A DNA stretch of 64,000 bases from Gammaproteobacteria bacterium. GTDB lineage: Bacteria > Pseudomonadota > Gammaproteobacteria > Steroidobacterales > GCA-2729495. Below are positions 1-10,482 of the stretch, one piece after another. Numbering within the stretch: position 1 is the first letter of the stretch; the number at the start of each line of letters is the position of its first letter. The notes beneath the pieces are model-generated. The model was given only the letters and a program-made list of their open reading frames with translations. It searched no databases and was not told the DNA's origin. The stretch is from positions 930,001-994,000 of the forward strand of contig CP054183.1 in NCBI GenBank assembly GCA_015709695.1. Reading direction: 5' to 3'. The position numbers and the translations under genes were made by a program.

Positions 1-727
1 ACTGCTCGCGGTTGCGGCCGGGATACACCCGGTAGCCCTTGAGCTCGCCGTTCGGCATGAAGGGCTGCGGCCGGATGATCTCGGTGATGGTCGCCGCATT
101 CTGCGACACGGCTTCCTGCATCGACGGCGTGGCCGGCCGGCGCGCCAGTGGCTGCGGTGCCTGGGTGCGCGGCCCGCCCGCGCTGCCGCCGGTGGAGAGG
201 CGCGGCAGGAGAAGGGCCTCGAGCGCGCCCCCGCGACTGAGGATCACGCGGTCGGCCTGCACCTGCTGCAGGACCGCACCGCCCGGCAGCGGGTCCTTGA
301 TGAAATACACCTTCTCGTTGCCGGCGCTGTCGGCGATGATGGCATGGGCGAAACGCTCGTCGAGGGCGGCGACCGCGCCGCGCAATTGCAGCTGCAGCTG
401 TGTCTCCGGTGCGTTGGCGGCATTGGCGAGGCCCGGGGCGGGTTCGGCTGCAGCCTGCCCGAAAAGGTGGGCGGCACCGACGGCAGCATAGGCACCCGGA
501 CCGCTGCCGGCCGACGCGGCCGGGGCCGCCGCAGCAACCGGTGGCGGTGGTGTCCACGCGGCCGGAGCGGGGCCGGGAACCAGCAACCAGATGAGCCGGG
601 CGCAGTAGTAACCGATACCGATCACCAGCAGCAGCGACACCCAGAATGGCAGCGTCTCGCTGGCGCGGCCAAGGAGGGCCTCGGGGCTCTGCGCGGTCCA
701 GCGCTGCATGGTTTCGGCGAGGTTCAA
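1..727 (-). CDS. gspC: Type II secretion system protein GspC (3' part beyond window)
   Basis: This gene runs off the left edge, so only about the first 242 residues are present. GspC is the inner-membrane clamp that links the type II secretion platform to the outer-membrane secretin GspD. The translation has a short cytoplasmic N-terminus, one membrane segment at about residues 28-52, an Ala/Pro-rich linker, and an HR-type domain with LQLQLRGAVAALDERFAHAI and KVYFIKDPLPGGAVLQQV at about residues 110-180. It ends with the start of a PDZ-like region (PFMPNGELKGYRVYPGR). I chose a TTG start at 727 because GGAG lies seven bases upstream; the first ATG is at 709 and lacks a ribosome site. The rest of the gsp operon should lie to the left. 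Confidence 0.85.
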   Translation of the reverse strand, partial: MNLAETMQRWTAQSPEALLGRASETLPFWVSLLLVIGIGYYCARLIWLLVPGPAPAAWTPPPPVAAAAPAASAGSGPGAYAAVGAAHLFGQAAAEPAPGLANAANAPETQLQLQLRGAVAALDERFAHAIIADSAGNEKVYFIKDPLPGGAVLQQVQADRVILSRGGALEALLLPRLSTGGSAGGPRTQAPQPLARRPATPSMQEAVSQNAATITEIIRPQPFMPNGELKGYRVYPGRNREQ

Positions 728-1087
728 TGATGCTCCACGGGCATGCAACAGGAAGGACCGGGCCGGCGCAGTCCGCGCCCGGGAGACCGCAAATTAGCAT
801 AATCAAGGGCTTGGGGTAAGGGCGTAGAAGGCGGGGATTTCCTTTGGCGGGGCATCGGGATGGCGTCGGGACTTCACGCGCGGGATCAGCAGGAGACCGG
901 GTCACGCGCCAGCCGCAGTGAAGCACCGGCGACCGCGCGGTTGCCGTGCGATGTCGCACGGTCCGGCCGCCGGGCGGATGGTATACATATTGTCGTGCCC
1001 GGTCCGCCCCGGGATGCATCGATGTCGCGCTTCCCGGCGGTAATATGGTCGCTGTCGTGCAGGCTGTCGATGTTCACCAACTCCGCC
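728..1087. promoter_or_regulatory. Divergent intergenic region between gspC and clpS
   Basis: These 360 bases hold no convincing gene. The open frame that continues upstream of clpS has no ClpS-like sequence. The region must hold the gspC and clpS promoters. AT-rich tracts suited to -10 elements lie near 791-803 (towards gspC) and at 981-990 (towards clpS), but I cannot assign -35 boxes with confidence. Confidence 0.4.
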
Positions 1088-1423
1088 ATGGCCAGTGAAG
1101 GCAATCCACCCGGCAACCGGCCGGAAGACGGGCGTGGTCTGGCTGTCGAGGAGGCCCGGCCGAAGCTCAAGAGGCCGCCGCTGTTCCGCGTGGTGCTGAT
1201 CAACGACGACTACACGCCGATGGAATTCGTGGTGGAGATCCTGGAGCGCATCTTTTCGATGGACCGGCCCAAGGCGACGCGGGTGATGCTCGAGGTGCAC
1301 ACCAAGGGCAAGGGCGTTTGCGGCGTGTATACCTACGAGATCGCCGAAACCAAGGTCGCGCAGGTCACTTCGTACGCACAGCAGCACCAGCATCCGCTGC
1401 TGTGTACGCTGGAGGAAACGTGA
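1088..1423 (+). CDS. clpS: ATP-dependent Clp protease adaptor ClpS
   Basis: ClpS binds substrates with N-terminal Leu, Phe, Tyr or Trp and delivers them to ClpAP, the bacterial N-degron pathway. The 111-residue product has the usual variable N-terminal tail, then the core with FRVVLINDDYTPMEFVVEIL, the MLEVHTKGKGVCGVYTYEIAE segment and the C-terminal AQQHQHPLLCTLE. The conserved N-D-D motif and the H-x-x-G-x-G-V-C-G element are those of the family. The open frame extends to 860, but upstream residues are not ClpS-like; an ATG at 1070 is an alternative start. The stop is 7 bases before clpA, so the pair is an operon. Confidence 0.95.
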   Translation: MASEGNPPGNRPEDGRGLAVEEARPKLKRPPLFRVVLINDDYTPMEFVVEILERIFSMDRPKATRVMLEVHTKGKGVCGVYTYEIAETKVAQVTSYAQQHQHPLLCTLEET

Positions 1424-1430
1424 GGCGGGC

Positions 1431-3710
1431 ATGCTGAGCAGCGAACTGGAATACTGCCTGAACGAGGCCTTTCAACAGGCCCGCAGGAATCGTCACGAAT
1501 ACATGACCGTGGAGCACCTGCTCCTGGCCATCCTCGATATCCCGTCGGTGGCGGAGATCCTCAAGTCCTGCGGTGCCGACATGGAGCGCCTGCGCCGTGA
1601 GCTCGAGGAGTTCACCGACCAGTCGACCCCGCGCCTCAAGGGAGAGAGCGACCAGGACGTGCAGCCCACCCTGGGCTTCCAGCGCGTGCTGCAGCGGGCC
1701 GTGTTCCACGTGCAGTCCAGCGGCAAAAAAGAAGTGAAGGGCGAGAACGTGCTGGTCGCCATCTTCGGCGAGAAGCAGTCGCACGCCGTCTACCTGCTGG
1801 GCCTGCACGATGTCGCGCGCCTGGACGTGGTCAATTTCATTTCCCACGGGCTCGCCAAGTTCGGCGAGCGCCGCGGCACGGGCGCCCGCGGTGCAGAGGC
1901 CGAGGAGGGTGACGGCGATCCGGCAGGCAGTGCCCTGGAGAACTACGCGTCGAACCTCAATCGCCGCGCGGCGGAGGGTCGTATCGATCCGCTCATCGGG
2001 CGGCAGGCGGAGATCGAGCGCACCATCCAGGTGCTCTGCCGCCGCAGGAAGAACAACCCGCTCTACGTGGGCGAGGCGGGTGTCGGCAAGACCGCGCTGG
2101 CCGAGGGCCTGGCGAAGATGATCGTCGACGGCCAGGTGCCGCCGGTGCTCAAGGACTGCACCATCTATGCGCTGGACATGGGCGCGCTGCTCGCGGGCAC
2201 CAAGTACCGCGGCGATTTCGAGAAGCGCCTGAAGGGCGTCATCAACGAGTTGAAGAAGAACCCGGGCGCGATCCTCTTCATCGACGAGATCCATACGGTG
2301 ATCGGCGCCGGTGCCGCCTCGGGAGGTGTGCTCGACGCTTCCAACCTCATCAAGCCGGTGCTGGCCAACGGCGAGCTGCGCTGCATCGGCTCGACTACCT
2401 ACCGCGAGTACCGGCACATCTTCGAGAAGGATCATGCCCTGGCGCGGCGCTTCCAGAAGATCGACGTGCCCGAGCCATCGGTGCCGGAGACGGTCGAGAT
2501 CCTCAAGGGCCTGAGGTCGCGCTTCGAGGAGCACCACGGCGTGCGCTATACGGACGAGGCGCTGTCGTCGGCCGCGGAACTGTCCGCGCGGCACATCAAC
2601 GAGCGGCAGCTGCCCGACAAGGCCATCGATGTCATCGATGAGGCGGGCGCCAGCATGCGCCTGGAGCCGGAGGAGACGCGCAGCAACGTGGTGGACGTCG
2701 GGCAGATCGAGAAGGTGGTGGCGCGCATCGCGCGCATCCCGCCGAAGAGCGTCTCGGCATCCGACCGCGACCAGCTGCGCAACCTCGAGCGGGACCTCAA
2801 GCTGGTCATCTTCGGCCAGGACCAGGCGGTGGAGGCACTGGCCTCGGCCATCAAGATGGCGCGCTCCGGGTTGCGCGAACCGGAGAAGCCGGTCGGCGCC
2901 TTCCTGTTCTCCGGACCCACGGGAGTGGGCAAGACCGAGGTGACCCGCCAGCTGGCGCATTGCCTTGGCATCGAGCTGATCCGCTTCGACATGTCCGAGT
3001 ACATGGAGCGGCATACCGTGTCGCGCCTGATCGGCGCGCCGCCCGGCTACGTCGGCTTCGACCAGGGTGGCCTGCTGACCGAGGCCATCAGCAAGAATCC
3101 CCATGCGGTGCTGCTGCTCGACGAGATCGAGAAGGCGCATCCCGAGGTGTTCAACCTGCTGCTGCAGGTCATGGACCACGGCACGCTGACGGACAACAAC
3201 GGCCGCAAGGCCGACTTCCGCAACGTCATCATCGTCATGACCACCAATGCCGGTGCCCAGGAGATGAGCCGCGCCTCCATCGGCTTCACCCGCCAGGACC
3301 ACGCCACCGATGGCATGGTGGCGCTGACCCGGCTGTTCTCGCCGGAATTCCGCAACCGCCTCGATGCCATCATCCAGTTCAAGCCGCTCGGCCGCGAGGC
3401 GATCCTGCGCGTCGTGGACAAGATGGTCATGGAGCTGGAGGCGGCCCTCGAGCGCAACGACGTGACGGTGGAACTCGACCCCGAGGCGCGCGACTGGCTG
3501 GCGGAAAAGGGCTACGACCCCGCCATGGGCGCGCGACCCATGGCCCGCGTCATCCAGGAGCACATCAAGAGGCCACTGGCCGAACACCTGCTGTTCGGCG
3601 ACCTGGCCAATGGCGGGCATGTGCGCATCGTGCTGGACGATGATGGCCAGCTCGGCCTGAGGTCACTGCCGAACACCAGGAAGCTGGCGCATCTCGCCGA
3701 GCCTGGCTGA
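1431..3710 (+). CDS. clpA: ATP-dependent Clp protease ATP-binding subunit ClpA
   Basis: ClpA is the AAA+ unfoldase that feeds substrates into the ClpP peptidase. The 759-residue length is normal. It has the double Clp N-domain (about 1-145), a first AAA+ module with Walker A GEAGVGKTALAEGLA (about 213-227) and Walker B ILFIDEIHT, then a second module with Walker A GPTGVGKTEVTRQLA (about 495) and LLLDEIEKAHPEV. The pore loop GAPPGYVGFDQGG and the C-terminal D2-small domain are intact. It lies directly after clpS and shares its transcript. The frameshift-free frame and strong family match leave no real alternative. Confidence 0.97.
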   Translation: MLSSELEYCLNEAFQQARRNRHEYMTVEHLLLAILDIPSVAEILKSCGADMERLRRELEEFTDQSTPRLKGESDQDVQPTLGFQRVLQRAVFHVQSSGKKEVKGENVLVAIFGEKQSHAVYLLGLHDVARLDVVNFISHGLAKFGERRGTGARGAEAEEGDGDPAGSALENYASNLNRRAAEGRIDPLIGRQAEIERTIQVLCRRRKNNPLYVGEAGVGKTALAEGLAKMIVDGQVPPVLKDCTIYALDMGALLAGTKYRGDFEKRLKGVINELKKNPGAILFIDEIHTVIGAGAASGGVLDASNLIKPVLANGELRCIGSTTYREYRHIFEKDHALARRFQKIDVPEPSVPETVEILKGLRSRFEEHHGVRYTDEALSSAAELSARHINERQLPDKAIDVIDEAGASMRLEPEETRSNVVDVGQIEKVVARIARIPPKSVSASDRDQLRNLERDLKLVIFGQDQAVEALASAIKMARSGLREPEKPVGAFLFSGPTGVGKTEVTRQLAHCLGIELIRFDMSEYMERHTVSRLIGAPPGYVGFDQGGLLTEAISKNPHAVLLLDEIEKAHPEVFNLLLQVMDHGTLTDNNGRKADFRNVIIVMTTNAGAQEMSRASIGFTRQDHATDGMVALTRLFSPEFRNRLDAIIQFKPLGREAILRVVDKMVMELEAALERNDVTVELDPEARDWLAEKGYDPAMGARPMARVIQEHIKRPLAEHLLFGDLANGGHVRIVLDDDGQLGLRSLPNTRKLAHLAEPG

Positions 3711-3750
3711 AGTCGCACGGTGCCGATCCGCGGGGATTGCCCCGGGAAGC

Positions 3751-3969
3751 TCAGCGTTCGCGGTAGGTGATGCGGCCCTTGGTGAGATCGTAGGGCGTCA
3801 GCTCGACGGTGACGCGGTCGCCGGTGAGGATGCGGATGTAGTTCTTGCGCATCTTGCCCGAGATGTGTGCCGTCACCACATGGCCGTTGTCGAGCTTCAC
3901 GCGGAAGGTCGTGTTCGGCAGGGTCTCGGTGACGACGCCATCCAGCTGGAGGGCTTCCTCTTTCGGCAT
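3751..3969 (-). CDS. infA: Translation initiation factor IF-1
   Basis: IF-1 is a single S1/OB-fold protein that binds the ribosomal A site during initiation. The 72-residue product is the standard length and shows the family sequence [20 protein letters not shown], then the [19 protein letters not shown] segment and a closing [13 protein letters not shown]. It faces clpA tail to tail with a 40-base gap, an order (clpS, clpA, infA, aat) common in gammaproteobacteria. It is probably read with its own promoter, since aat lies upstream on the same strand with a 45-base gap. Confidence 0.97.
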   Translation of the reverse strand: MPKEEALQLDGVVTETLPNTTFRVKLDNGHVVTAHISGKMRKNYIRILTGDRVTVELTPYDLTKGRITYRER

Positions 3970-4014
3970 TGGGGCTTCCGGTATCGGGGGCGGGCGGATT
4001 GTGCAAGAACTTGC

Positions 4015-4743
4015 CTATGGGCGCAAGGGAACGGGGCCGGCGGCTTCGGCGCGCAGGCGCCGGACCGGCGCCTCCCGCGTCCCGCGGCCGATGAGACCCA
4101 GGAACTCCTCTCGCGGCATGAGCACGGCGCCGAGCCGCATCAGGTGCGGGTTGGGCACCTGGCAGTCGATGAGGTGGATGCCGAGACCGGTCGCCAGTGC
4201 CGCGAGCTTCACCATGGCGACCTTCGAGCCATCGGGCAGCAGGCTCACCATGGACTCGCCGAAGAACACGCTGCCGAGGTTGATGCCGTAGACGCCGCCG
4301 GCCAGCCGTCCCGCCGACCAGGATTCCACCGAATGGGCCACCCCCATCTCATGCAGCCGGCAATAGGCGTCGATCATTTCCGGCGTCAGCCAGGTTGCCG
4401 ACTCGCCGCGGGTGGCGGCGCAGGCGTGGATGACTTCGCCGAATGCCTGGTCCACCGATACCGTGAAGCGGCCGCTGCGCAGGGTCCGCGCGAGGCGCCT
4501 GGAGACATGCAGTTCGCCAGGCCGCAGTACCGCGCGCGGATCGGGGCTCCACCAGAGGATCGGCTCGCCGGCGCTGAACCAGGGAAAGATGCCGCGGCCG
4601 TAGGCTGCCAGCAGCCGCTCCGGGGCGAGGTCGCCGCCCGCGGCCAGCAGCCCGTTGGGCTGTTCGAGGGCACGGGCGGCATCGGGAAAGGCATCGGGCG
4701 GGTCGCCCGGATCCAGCCACGCGAGGCGCGCGCCGCGCTTCAT
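4015..4743 (-). CDS. aat: Leucyl/phenylalanyl-tRNA--protein transferase Aat
   Basis: Aat transfers Leu or Phe from tRNA to proteins with N-terminal Lys or Arg and so creates the signal that ClpS recognises. The 242-residue product begins MKRGARLAWLDPGDPPDAFP and carries the family blocks NGLLAAGGDL, YGRGIFPWFS, ILWWSPDPRAVL, GVYGINLGSVFFGESM and HLIDCQVPNPHL. Its start overlaps the end of the upstream acyltransferase-like gene by four bases, so the two are translationally coupled. Longer open frames exist upstream but are shadows of that neighbour. Its location beside clpS and clpA places most of the N-degron pathway in one neighbourhood. Confidence 0.96.
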   Translation of the reverse strand: MKRGARLAWLDPGDPPDAFPDAARALEQPNGLLAAGGDLAPERLLAAYGRGIFPWFSAGEPILWWSPDPRAVLRPGELHVSRRLARTLRSGRFTVSVDQAFGEVIHACAATRGESATWLTPEMIDAYCRLHEMGVAHSVESWSAGRLAGGVYGINLGSVFFGESMVSLLPDGSKVAMVKLAALATGLGIHLIDCQVPNPHLMRLGAVLMPREEFLGLIGRGTREAPVRRLRAEAAGPVPLRP

Positions 4744-5882
4744 GGCAGCTCCCTGCGAAAGGGCACGTGGTCCTGCACCACGTCGATGTACCCGTCGATG
4801 TGCTCGCGCTCGCGCTCCAGGTGGCGATCGATCGCCGCCGAAAAGCGCGGGTCCGAAAGCCAGTGCGCCGACCATACCGCCTCGGGTTCGAAGCCCCTGG
4901 CGATCTTGTGCTCGCCCTGCGTGCCCGGCTCGAAGCGCTGCAGCCCATGCGCGATGCAGTACTCGATGCCCTGGTGATAGCAGGTCTCGAAGTGCAGGCT
5001 GTGGTAATCCCCCGAGCTGCCCCAGTAGCGGCCGTACAGGGTATCGGCGCTGCGGAACAGGATGGCCACGGCGACCGGCGCCTCGTGCAGCATTGCCAGC
5101 ACGACCAGCATCTGCCCGGGCAGGGCCCGTGCCACGCGGCGGAAGAAGTCCTCGTTGAGATAGGGTTCGCGGCCGCGGCGCCAGAAGGTGCTGGCGTAGA
5201 GCGGCATGATCGCGTCCCACAGCGGCGCGTCGATGTCGCCGCCGTCCTGGATGCGGAAGCGGATGCCGGCTTCGGCGACGCGCCGCCGTTCACGCCGGGC
5301 CTTCTTGCGCTTCTCGGCGGTGAATTGCCCGAGGAAGTCATCGAAGCTGCCGTAGCCGCGATTGTGCCAGTGGAACTGGCAGTCCTTGCGCACCAGCAGT
5401 CCGCGTCTGCCGAGGCTGGCGGCTTCGTCACCGTCGGGGAACAGCACGTGCAGGGACGAGGCCCCGGTCTCGCGCGCGTGCTCCAGTGCGGCATCGAGCA
5501 GTGCCGAAGCCACGGCCGGGCGGTCCGTCCCCGCTGCGGTCAGCAGGCGTGGCCCGGTGGCGGGCGTGAACGGCACCGCCGCCACCAGCTTCGGGAAATA
5601 GCGCAGCCCCGCGCGCCGGTAGGCATCGGCCCAGGCGAAGTCGAAGACGAACTCGCCCCAGGAATCCGTCTTGCGGTACAGCGGCAGGGCGCCCGCCAGC
5701 CGGCCTGCTGCATCGCGGGCAACCACATGGCGCGGCGTCCAGCCGGTTGCCGGGCCCACGCAGCCGCTGTCCTCGAGCGCCGCGAGGAACTCATGGCGCA
5801 GGAACGGCTGGCCGCCGTGCTCCAGCGCATTCCATTCGGCGGCGGTGGTCGCGCTGACGCTCTCGAGGATCTGCAGCTGCAC
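4740..5882 (-). CDS. FemAB-like GNAT-fold acyltransferase (DUF482 family)
   Basis: This 380-residue protein matches the DUF482/FemAB-like family, annotated as GNAT or 'peptidogalycan' acyltransferase. Visible family blocks are AEWNALEHGGQPFLRHEFLA near the N-terminus, WGEFVFDFAWADAYRRAG at about 92-110, the HVLFPDGDEA segment, QFHWHNRGYGSFDDFLGQF near 190, and a C-terminal CYHQGIEYCIAHGLQRFEPG. The substrate is not established for the family. It is coupled to aat by a four-base overlap, which suggests co-transcription rather than a shared reaction. It has no signal peptide, so it should act in the cytoplasm. Confidence 0.85.
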   Translation of the reverse strand: MQLQILESVSATTAAEWNALEHGGQPFLRHEFLAALEDSGCVGPATGWTPRHVVARDAAGRLAGALPLYRKTDSWGEFVFDFAWADAYRRAGLRYFPKLVAAVPFTPATGPRLLTAAGTDRPAVASALLDAALEHARETGASSLHVLFPDGDEAASLGRRGLLVRKDCQFHWHNRGYGSFDDFLGQFTAEKRKKARRERRRVAEAGIRFRIQDGGDIDAPLWDAIMPLYASTFWRRGREPYLNEDFFRRVARALPGQMLVVLAMLHEAPVAVAILFRSADTLYGRYWGSSGDYHSLHFETCYHQGIEYCIAHGLQRFEPGTQGEHKIARGFEPEAVWSAHWLSDPRFSAAIDRHLEREREHIDGYIDVVQDHVPFRRELP

Positions 5883-5955
5883 GTCTTGTCCGATGATCCA
5901 CCGCCCGGGTGGCCTGGGCCCACAGCGTCGGCGCGGATCCGCGAGCTGTCAAACG

Positions 5956-7062
<1,107 letters not shown>

Positions 7063-7114
7063 CTATGATGACCCGCGACTGCTTCTGGCGCAGGAGCGGT
7101 CACCCGTTGTTGTT

Positions 7115-9433
7115 GTGAAATCCCCTGTGAGCAAAGCAGCCCGTCTCGACGGCGACAGCATTCCGGCAGGTCCCGCGGGCAATGCCCTGAGGGAGTCCGC
7201 CCTGTGGGTGCTGGGTGCGCTCGCGCTGATCATGCTGGTGGCGCTGTTCAGCTACGACCCCCGTGATCCCGGTTTCAGCAACACCGGCAGCGGCTCGTCC
7301 GTCCACAACCAGATCGGCTCCGGCGGCGCGTGGTTTGCCGATCTCGCCTTCAGTTTCTTCGGTGGCCCGGCCTATCTGCTGCCCACCATGACGGCCCTGG
7401 CCGGCTGGCTGGTGTTCACCATGCGCAAGCTCCCCGGGCCGCTGGATCGCGTCGTCCTCGGCACGCGCCTCGCCGGTTTCCTGCTGACGCTGCTCACCAG
7501 CTGCGGGCTCGGCACCCTGCACTTCGCCGCGGGTTCGCTGCCGCAGTCGGCCGGCGGCGCACTCGGTGAACTGGTCGGCACCGGCCTGGCAGGGAGCCTC
7601 GGCAGTACCGGCGCCACGCTGCTGCTGCTGTCGCTGTGGCTGGCCGGGGTCTCGATCTTCAGCGGCCTGTCCTGGCTGGCGCTGATGGATGCCACCGGCC
7701 GCCTGGTCCTCGACGGCTTCGACCGCCTGCGCAGCCTCGTGCGGCAGCTCCGCGAGCGGGCCGACATGAAGCAGGCCCAGGAGCAGCGCCAGGAAGTGGT
7801 GCGCGCCGAGCGCAAGAAGGTGGCGAAGAAGCCGCCCCCGCGCATCGAGCCGGTGGTCAAGCCGCCCGAGCCCAGCGCCCGCGTGCAGCAGGAACGCCAG
7901 GTACGGATGTTCGAGCAGACCATGCCGGGCGAGCTGCCGCCGCTGTCGCTGCTCGATGATCCGCCGCAACAGGCGCCGGGCTACTCCACGGAGGGCCTGC
8001 AGGCCATGTCGCGGCTGGTGGAGATGAAGCTGCGCGACTTCGGCGTCGAGGTCGAGGTGGTCTCGGTGCATCCCGGCCCGGTGGTGACGCGCTTCGAGCT
8101 CAATCCCGCACCGGGCGTCAAGGTCAGCCAGATCAGCGGCCTCGCCAAGGACCTCGCCCGTTCGCTGTCGGCGGTCAGCGTGCGGGTGGTCGAGGTGATC
8201 CCCGGCAAGTCGACCGTGGGACTGGAGATCCCCAACGAGACCCGCGAGCTGGTGACGCTGGGCGAGATCCTGCGCTCCAAGGCGTATGAGGAGATGAACT
8301 CGCCGCTGACGCTGGCGTTGGGCAAGGACATCAGCGGCAAGTCGGTGGTGGCCGACCTGCAGCGCATGCCACACCTGCTGATCGCCGGTACCACCGGCTC
8401 GGGCAAGTCGGTGGGCATCAACGCCATGGTGCTGAGCCTCGTGTACAAGGCAAAGCCCGAGGAAGTGCGCCTCATCATGGTGGATCCGAAGATGCTCGAG
8501 CTCTCGGTCTACCAGGGCATCCCGCACCTGCTCTGCCCGGTGGTGACGGACATGAAGGACGCCGCCAACGCGCTGCGCTGGTGCGTCGTGGAGATGGACC
8601 GGCGCTACCGGCTGATGGCGGCACTCGGCGTGCGCAACATCGCCGGCTACAACCGTCGCATCCGCACCGCGCAGGAGAAGGGCGAGACCATCCCCGATCC
8701 GTTCCCGCCCAACACCGCCGAAGGCGTGCCGGCGAAGGCCGAGCCGCTGCAGCCCATGCCGTTCATCGTCATCATCATCGACGAGCTCGCCGACATGATG
8801 ATGATCGTCGGCAAGAAGGTCGAGGAACTGATCGCCCGGCTGGCGCAGAAGGCGCGCGCCGCCGGCATCCACATGATCGTCGCCACGCAACGCCCGTCGG
8901 TGGACGTCATCACCGGCCTCATCAAGGCCAACATTCCCTGCCGCATCGCCTTCCAGGTCTCGGCCAAGGTGGATTCGCGCACCATCCTCGACCAGGGCGG
9001 TGCCGAAAGCCTGCTCGGCCACGGCGACATGCTGTTCATGGCGCCGGGGACGGCCGCACCGCTGCGGGTGCACGGCGCCTTCGTCTCCGACCAGGAAGTC
9101 CACCGCGTCGCAGGCCAGCTCAAGGGCTCCGGGACCCCGCAGTACCTCGACGAGGTCCTCGAAGGGCCGTCGACGCCGATCCCCGGGCTGCCGGGCGAGC
9201 CGGCGACCGGTGGCGATGACGGCAATGGCGAGGCGGATCCGCTCTACGACCAGGCCGTGCAGATCGTCGCCGAGACGCGCCGCGCCTCGGTATCCGGCAT
9301 CCAGCGCCGCCTGAAGATCGGCTACAACCGCGCCGCGCGCCTCGTCGAAACCATGGAGCAGGCGGGGCTGGTCGGGCCGCTGCAATCCAATGGCTTCCGC
9401 GAAGTCCTGGCGCCGCCGCCGCCCGAAGCCTGA
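7115..9433 (+). CDS. ftsK: DNA translocase FtsK
   Basis: FtsK anchors at the septum and pumps chromosomal DNA so that dif sites can be resolved by XerCD. The 772-residue product has four membrane segments within about the first 185 residues, a short charged linker, a DNA-motor domain with Walker [17 protein letters not shown] (about 425), the [19 protein letters not shown] block and [17 protein letters not shown], and a C-terminal winged-helix gamma domain ([20 protein letters not shown]). The linker is much shorter than in E. coli FtsK, as in many other proteobacteria. The start is a GTG; GTG at 7127 is an alternative, since no clear ribosome site precedes either. lolA follows after 4 bases. 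Confidence 0.95.
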   Translation: MKSPVSKAARLDGDSIPAGPAGNALRESALWVLGALALIMLVALFSYDPRDPGFSNTGSGSSVHNQIGSGGAWFADLAFSFFGGPAYLLPTMTALAGWLVFTMRKLPGPLDRVVLGTRLAGFLLTLLTSCGLGTLHFAAGSLPQSAGGALGELVGTGLAGSLGSTGATLLLLSLWLAGVSIFSGLSWLALMDATGRLVLDGFDRLRSLVRQLRERADMKQAQEQRQEVVRAERKKVAKKPPPRIEPVVKPPEPSARVQQERQVRMFEQTMPGELPPLSLLDDPPQQAPGYSTEGLQAMSRLVEMKLRDFGVEVEVVSVHPGPVVTRFELNPAPGVKVSQISGLAKDLARSLSAVSVRVVEVIPGKSTVGLEIPNETRELVTLGEILRSKAYEEMNSPLTLALGKDISGKSVVADLQRMPHLLIAGTTGSGKSVGINAMVLSLVYKAKPEEVRLIMVDPKMLELSVYQGIPHLLCPVVTDMKDAANALRWCVVEMDRRYRLMAALGVRNIAGYNRRIRTAQEKGETIPDPFPPNTAEGVPAKAEPLQPMPFIVIIIDELADMMMIVGKKVEELIARLAQKARAAGIHMIVATQRPSVDVITGLIKANIPCRIAFQVSAKVDSRTILDQGGAESLLGHGDMLFMAPGTAAPLRVHGAFVSDQEVHRVAGQLKGSGTPQYLDEVLEGPSTPIPGLPGEPATGGDDGNGEADPLYDQAVQIVAETRRASVSGIQRRLKIGYNRAARLVETMEQAGLVGPLQSNGFREVLAPPPPEA

Positions 9434-9437
9434 GGTC

Positions 9438-10079
9438 GTGGCTCGTCCGCAGCTGCTGGCGGCTGTCCTGCTGCTCCTCGGTGGCCTTGCCAGCGCCGGA
9501 GCCGTAGCCGCGCCGGATGGCATGGCCCGCCTCGAGGCCTTCCTCGAAGGCACGCGGTCGATGCGCGCCGGCTTCCGCCAGGAAGTCGTCGACGGCGAAC
9601 AGCAGGTGGTGGAGCGTGCCGCGGGTACCCTGCTGCTCAAGCGGCCGGGGCGCTTTCGCTGGGATTACCGCACTCCCTACGAACGCGTGCTGGTCGCCGA
9701 CGGCCAGCGCCTCTGGCTCTACGAGGCCGACCTGCAGCAGGTCACCGTGCGTCCGCTCACCGATACGCTGGGCGAGACGCCGGCGGCGCTGCTGACCGGG
9801 GACCGCAAGGTCCTCGACCGCTTCGAGCGGGTCAGCACCTGGAGCGGCGAGAAGCTGGCCTGGGTCAAGCTCAGGCCGCGGGCGCAGGATGCGGATTTCA
9901 GCAGCGTGGCGGTGGCGTTCGCCGGCGAGCGCCCGGCGGAACTGGTGCTGGAGGACCGGCTGGGCCAGCAGACCCATGTGTACTTCACCGACGTGCGGCT
10001 CAACGCACCGGTCGAAGACGAGGCCTTCGTCTTCAAGGTGCCGCCCGGGGCCGACGTGATCCGCGAGGGCGGCCTCTAG
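9438..10079 (+). CDS. lolA: Outer-membrane lipoprotein carrier protein LolA
   Basis: LolA takes lipoproteins from the LolCDE transporter and carries them across the periplasm to LolB. The 213-residue precursor starts with a clear signal peptide (MARPQLLAAVLLLLGGLASA, cleavage near AVAA). The mature part has the LolA pattern: MRAGFRQEVVDGEQQVVERA, LLKRPGRFRWDYRTPYERV, LVADGQRLWLYEADLQQVTV and a C-terminal VYFTDVRLNAPVEDEAFVF. I chose the GTG at 9438, four bases after the ftsK stop, because it begins exactly at the signal peptide; the longer frame overlaps ftsK. The ftsK-lolA-rarA-serS order is widespread in gammaproteobacteria. Confidence 0.94.
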   Translation: MARPQLLAAVLLLLGGLASAGAVAAPDGMARLEAFLEGTRSMRAGFRQEVVDGEQQVVERAAGTLLLKRPGRFRWDYRTPYERVLVADGQRLWLYEADLQQVTVRPLTDTLGETPAALLTGDRKVLDRFERVSTWSGEKLAWVKLRPRAQDADFSSVAVAFAGERPAELVLEDRLGQQTHVYFTDVRLNAPVEDEAFVFKVPPGADVIREGGL

Positions 10080-10086
10080 TCGCGCC

Positions 10087-10473
10087 ATGCAGCCGCTGCG
10101 CTACAAGTGGTTCTGGCTGGGTGCGGGACTGGGCGGCCTGGCGCTGACCCTCGGGCTCGCCCTGCTGCCGATGGCGACGCCGATCGCCATGGCCAATGGC
10201 GACAAGCTCATGCATGTGCTGGCGTTCGCCGTCCTCGTCACCTGGTTCCTTGGCGTGGTCGACGAGGGCATGACCCTCAGGGTGATCGCGCTGCTTGCGG
10301 CCTATGGCTTGCTGATCGAGTTCCTGCAGAGCTTCCTCGCGTATCGTGCCGCCGATCCCTGGGACGTGCTCGCCGACTTCACCGGCATCGGCATCGGCTG
10401 GCTCCTGGCCGGCGCCGGCCTGCGCCGCTGGTGCGGCTGGGTGGAGGGCTGGCTGGGCGCCAGCCCGGAGTAG
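10087..10473 (+). CDS. VanZ-like membrane protein
   Basis: A 128-residue protein with four predicted membrane segments (about 10-30, 38-58, 65-85 and 95-112). The pattern [17 protein letters not shown] followed by [27 protein letters not shown] is that of VanZ-like proteins, where a D-K-x-x-H motif and an R-x-x-x-x-x-D-x-x-A-N/D motif are conserved. VanZ was named for a weak teicoplanin-resistance phenotype; the general role of the family is not settled, and there is no van cluster here. It lies between lolA and rarA with short gaps and is probably part of their operon. Confidence 0.82.
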   Translation: MQPLRYKWFWLGAGLGGLALTLGLALLPMATPIAMANGDKLMHVLAFAVLVTWFLGVVDEGMTLRVIALLAAYGLLIEFLQSFLAYRAADPWDVLADFTGIGIGWLLAGAGLRRWCGWVEGWLGASPE

Positions 10474-10482
10474 GCGGCCGCC

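Noticed and set aside
1365-3620. Long minus-strand open frame opposite clpA
   Set aside because: It is antisense to a clear clpA, rich in His, Arg, Gly and Leu as expected of a GC-rich shadow frame, and has no motif.
3731-3744. Hairpin between clpA and infA as a two-way terminator
   Set aside because: The stem is only five pairs (CGGGG/CCCCG) and has no T run on either side, so it was not listed.
7100-9640. 846-codon minus-strand frame opposite ftsK
   Set aside because: Antisense shadow of ftsK in GC-rich DNA; low-complexity composition and no domain.
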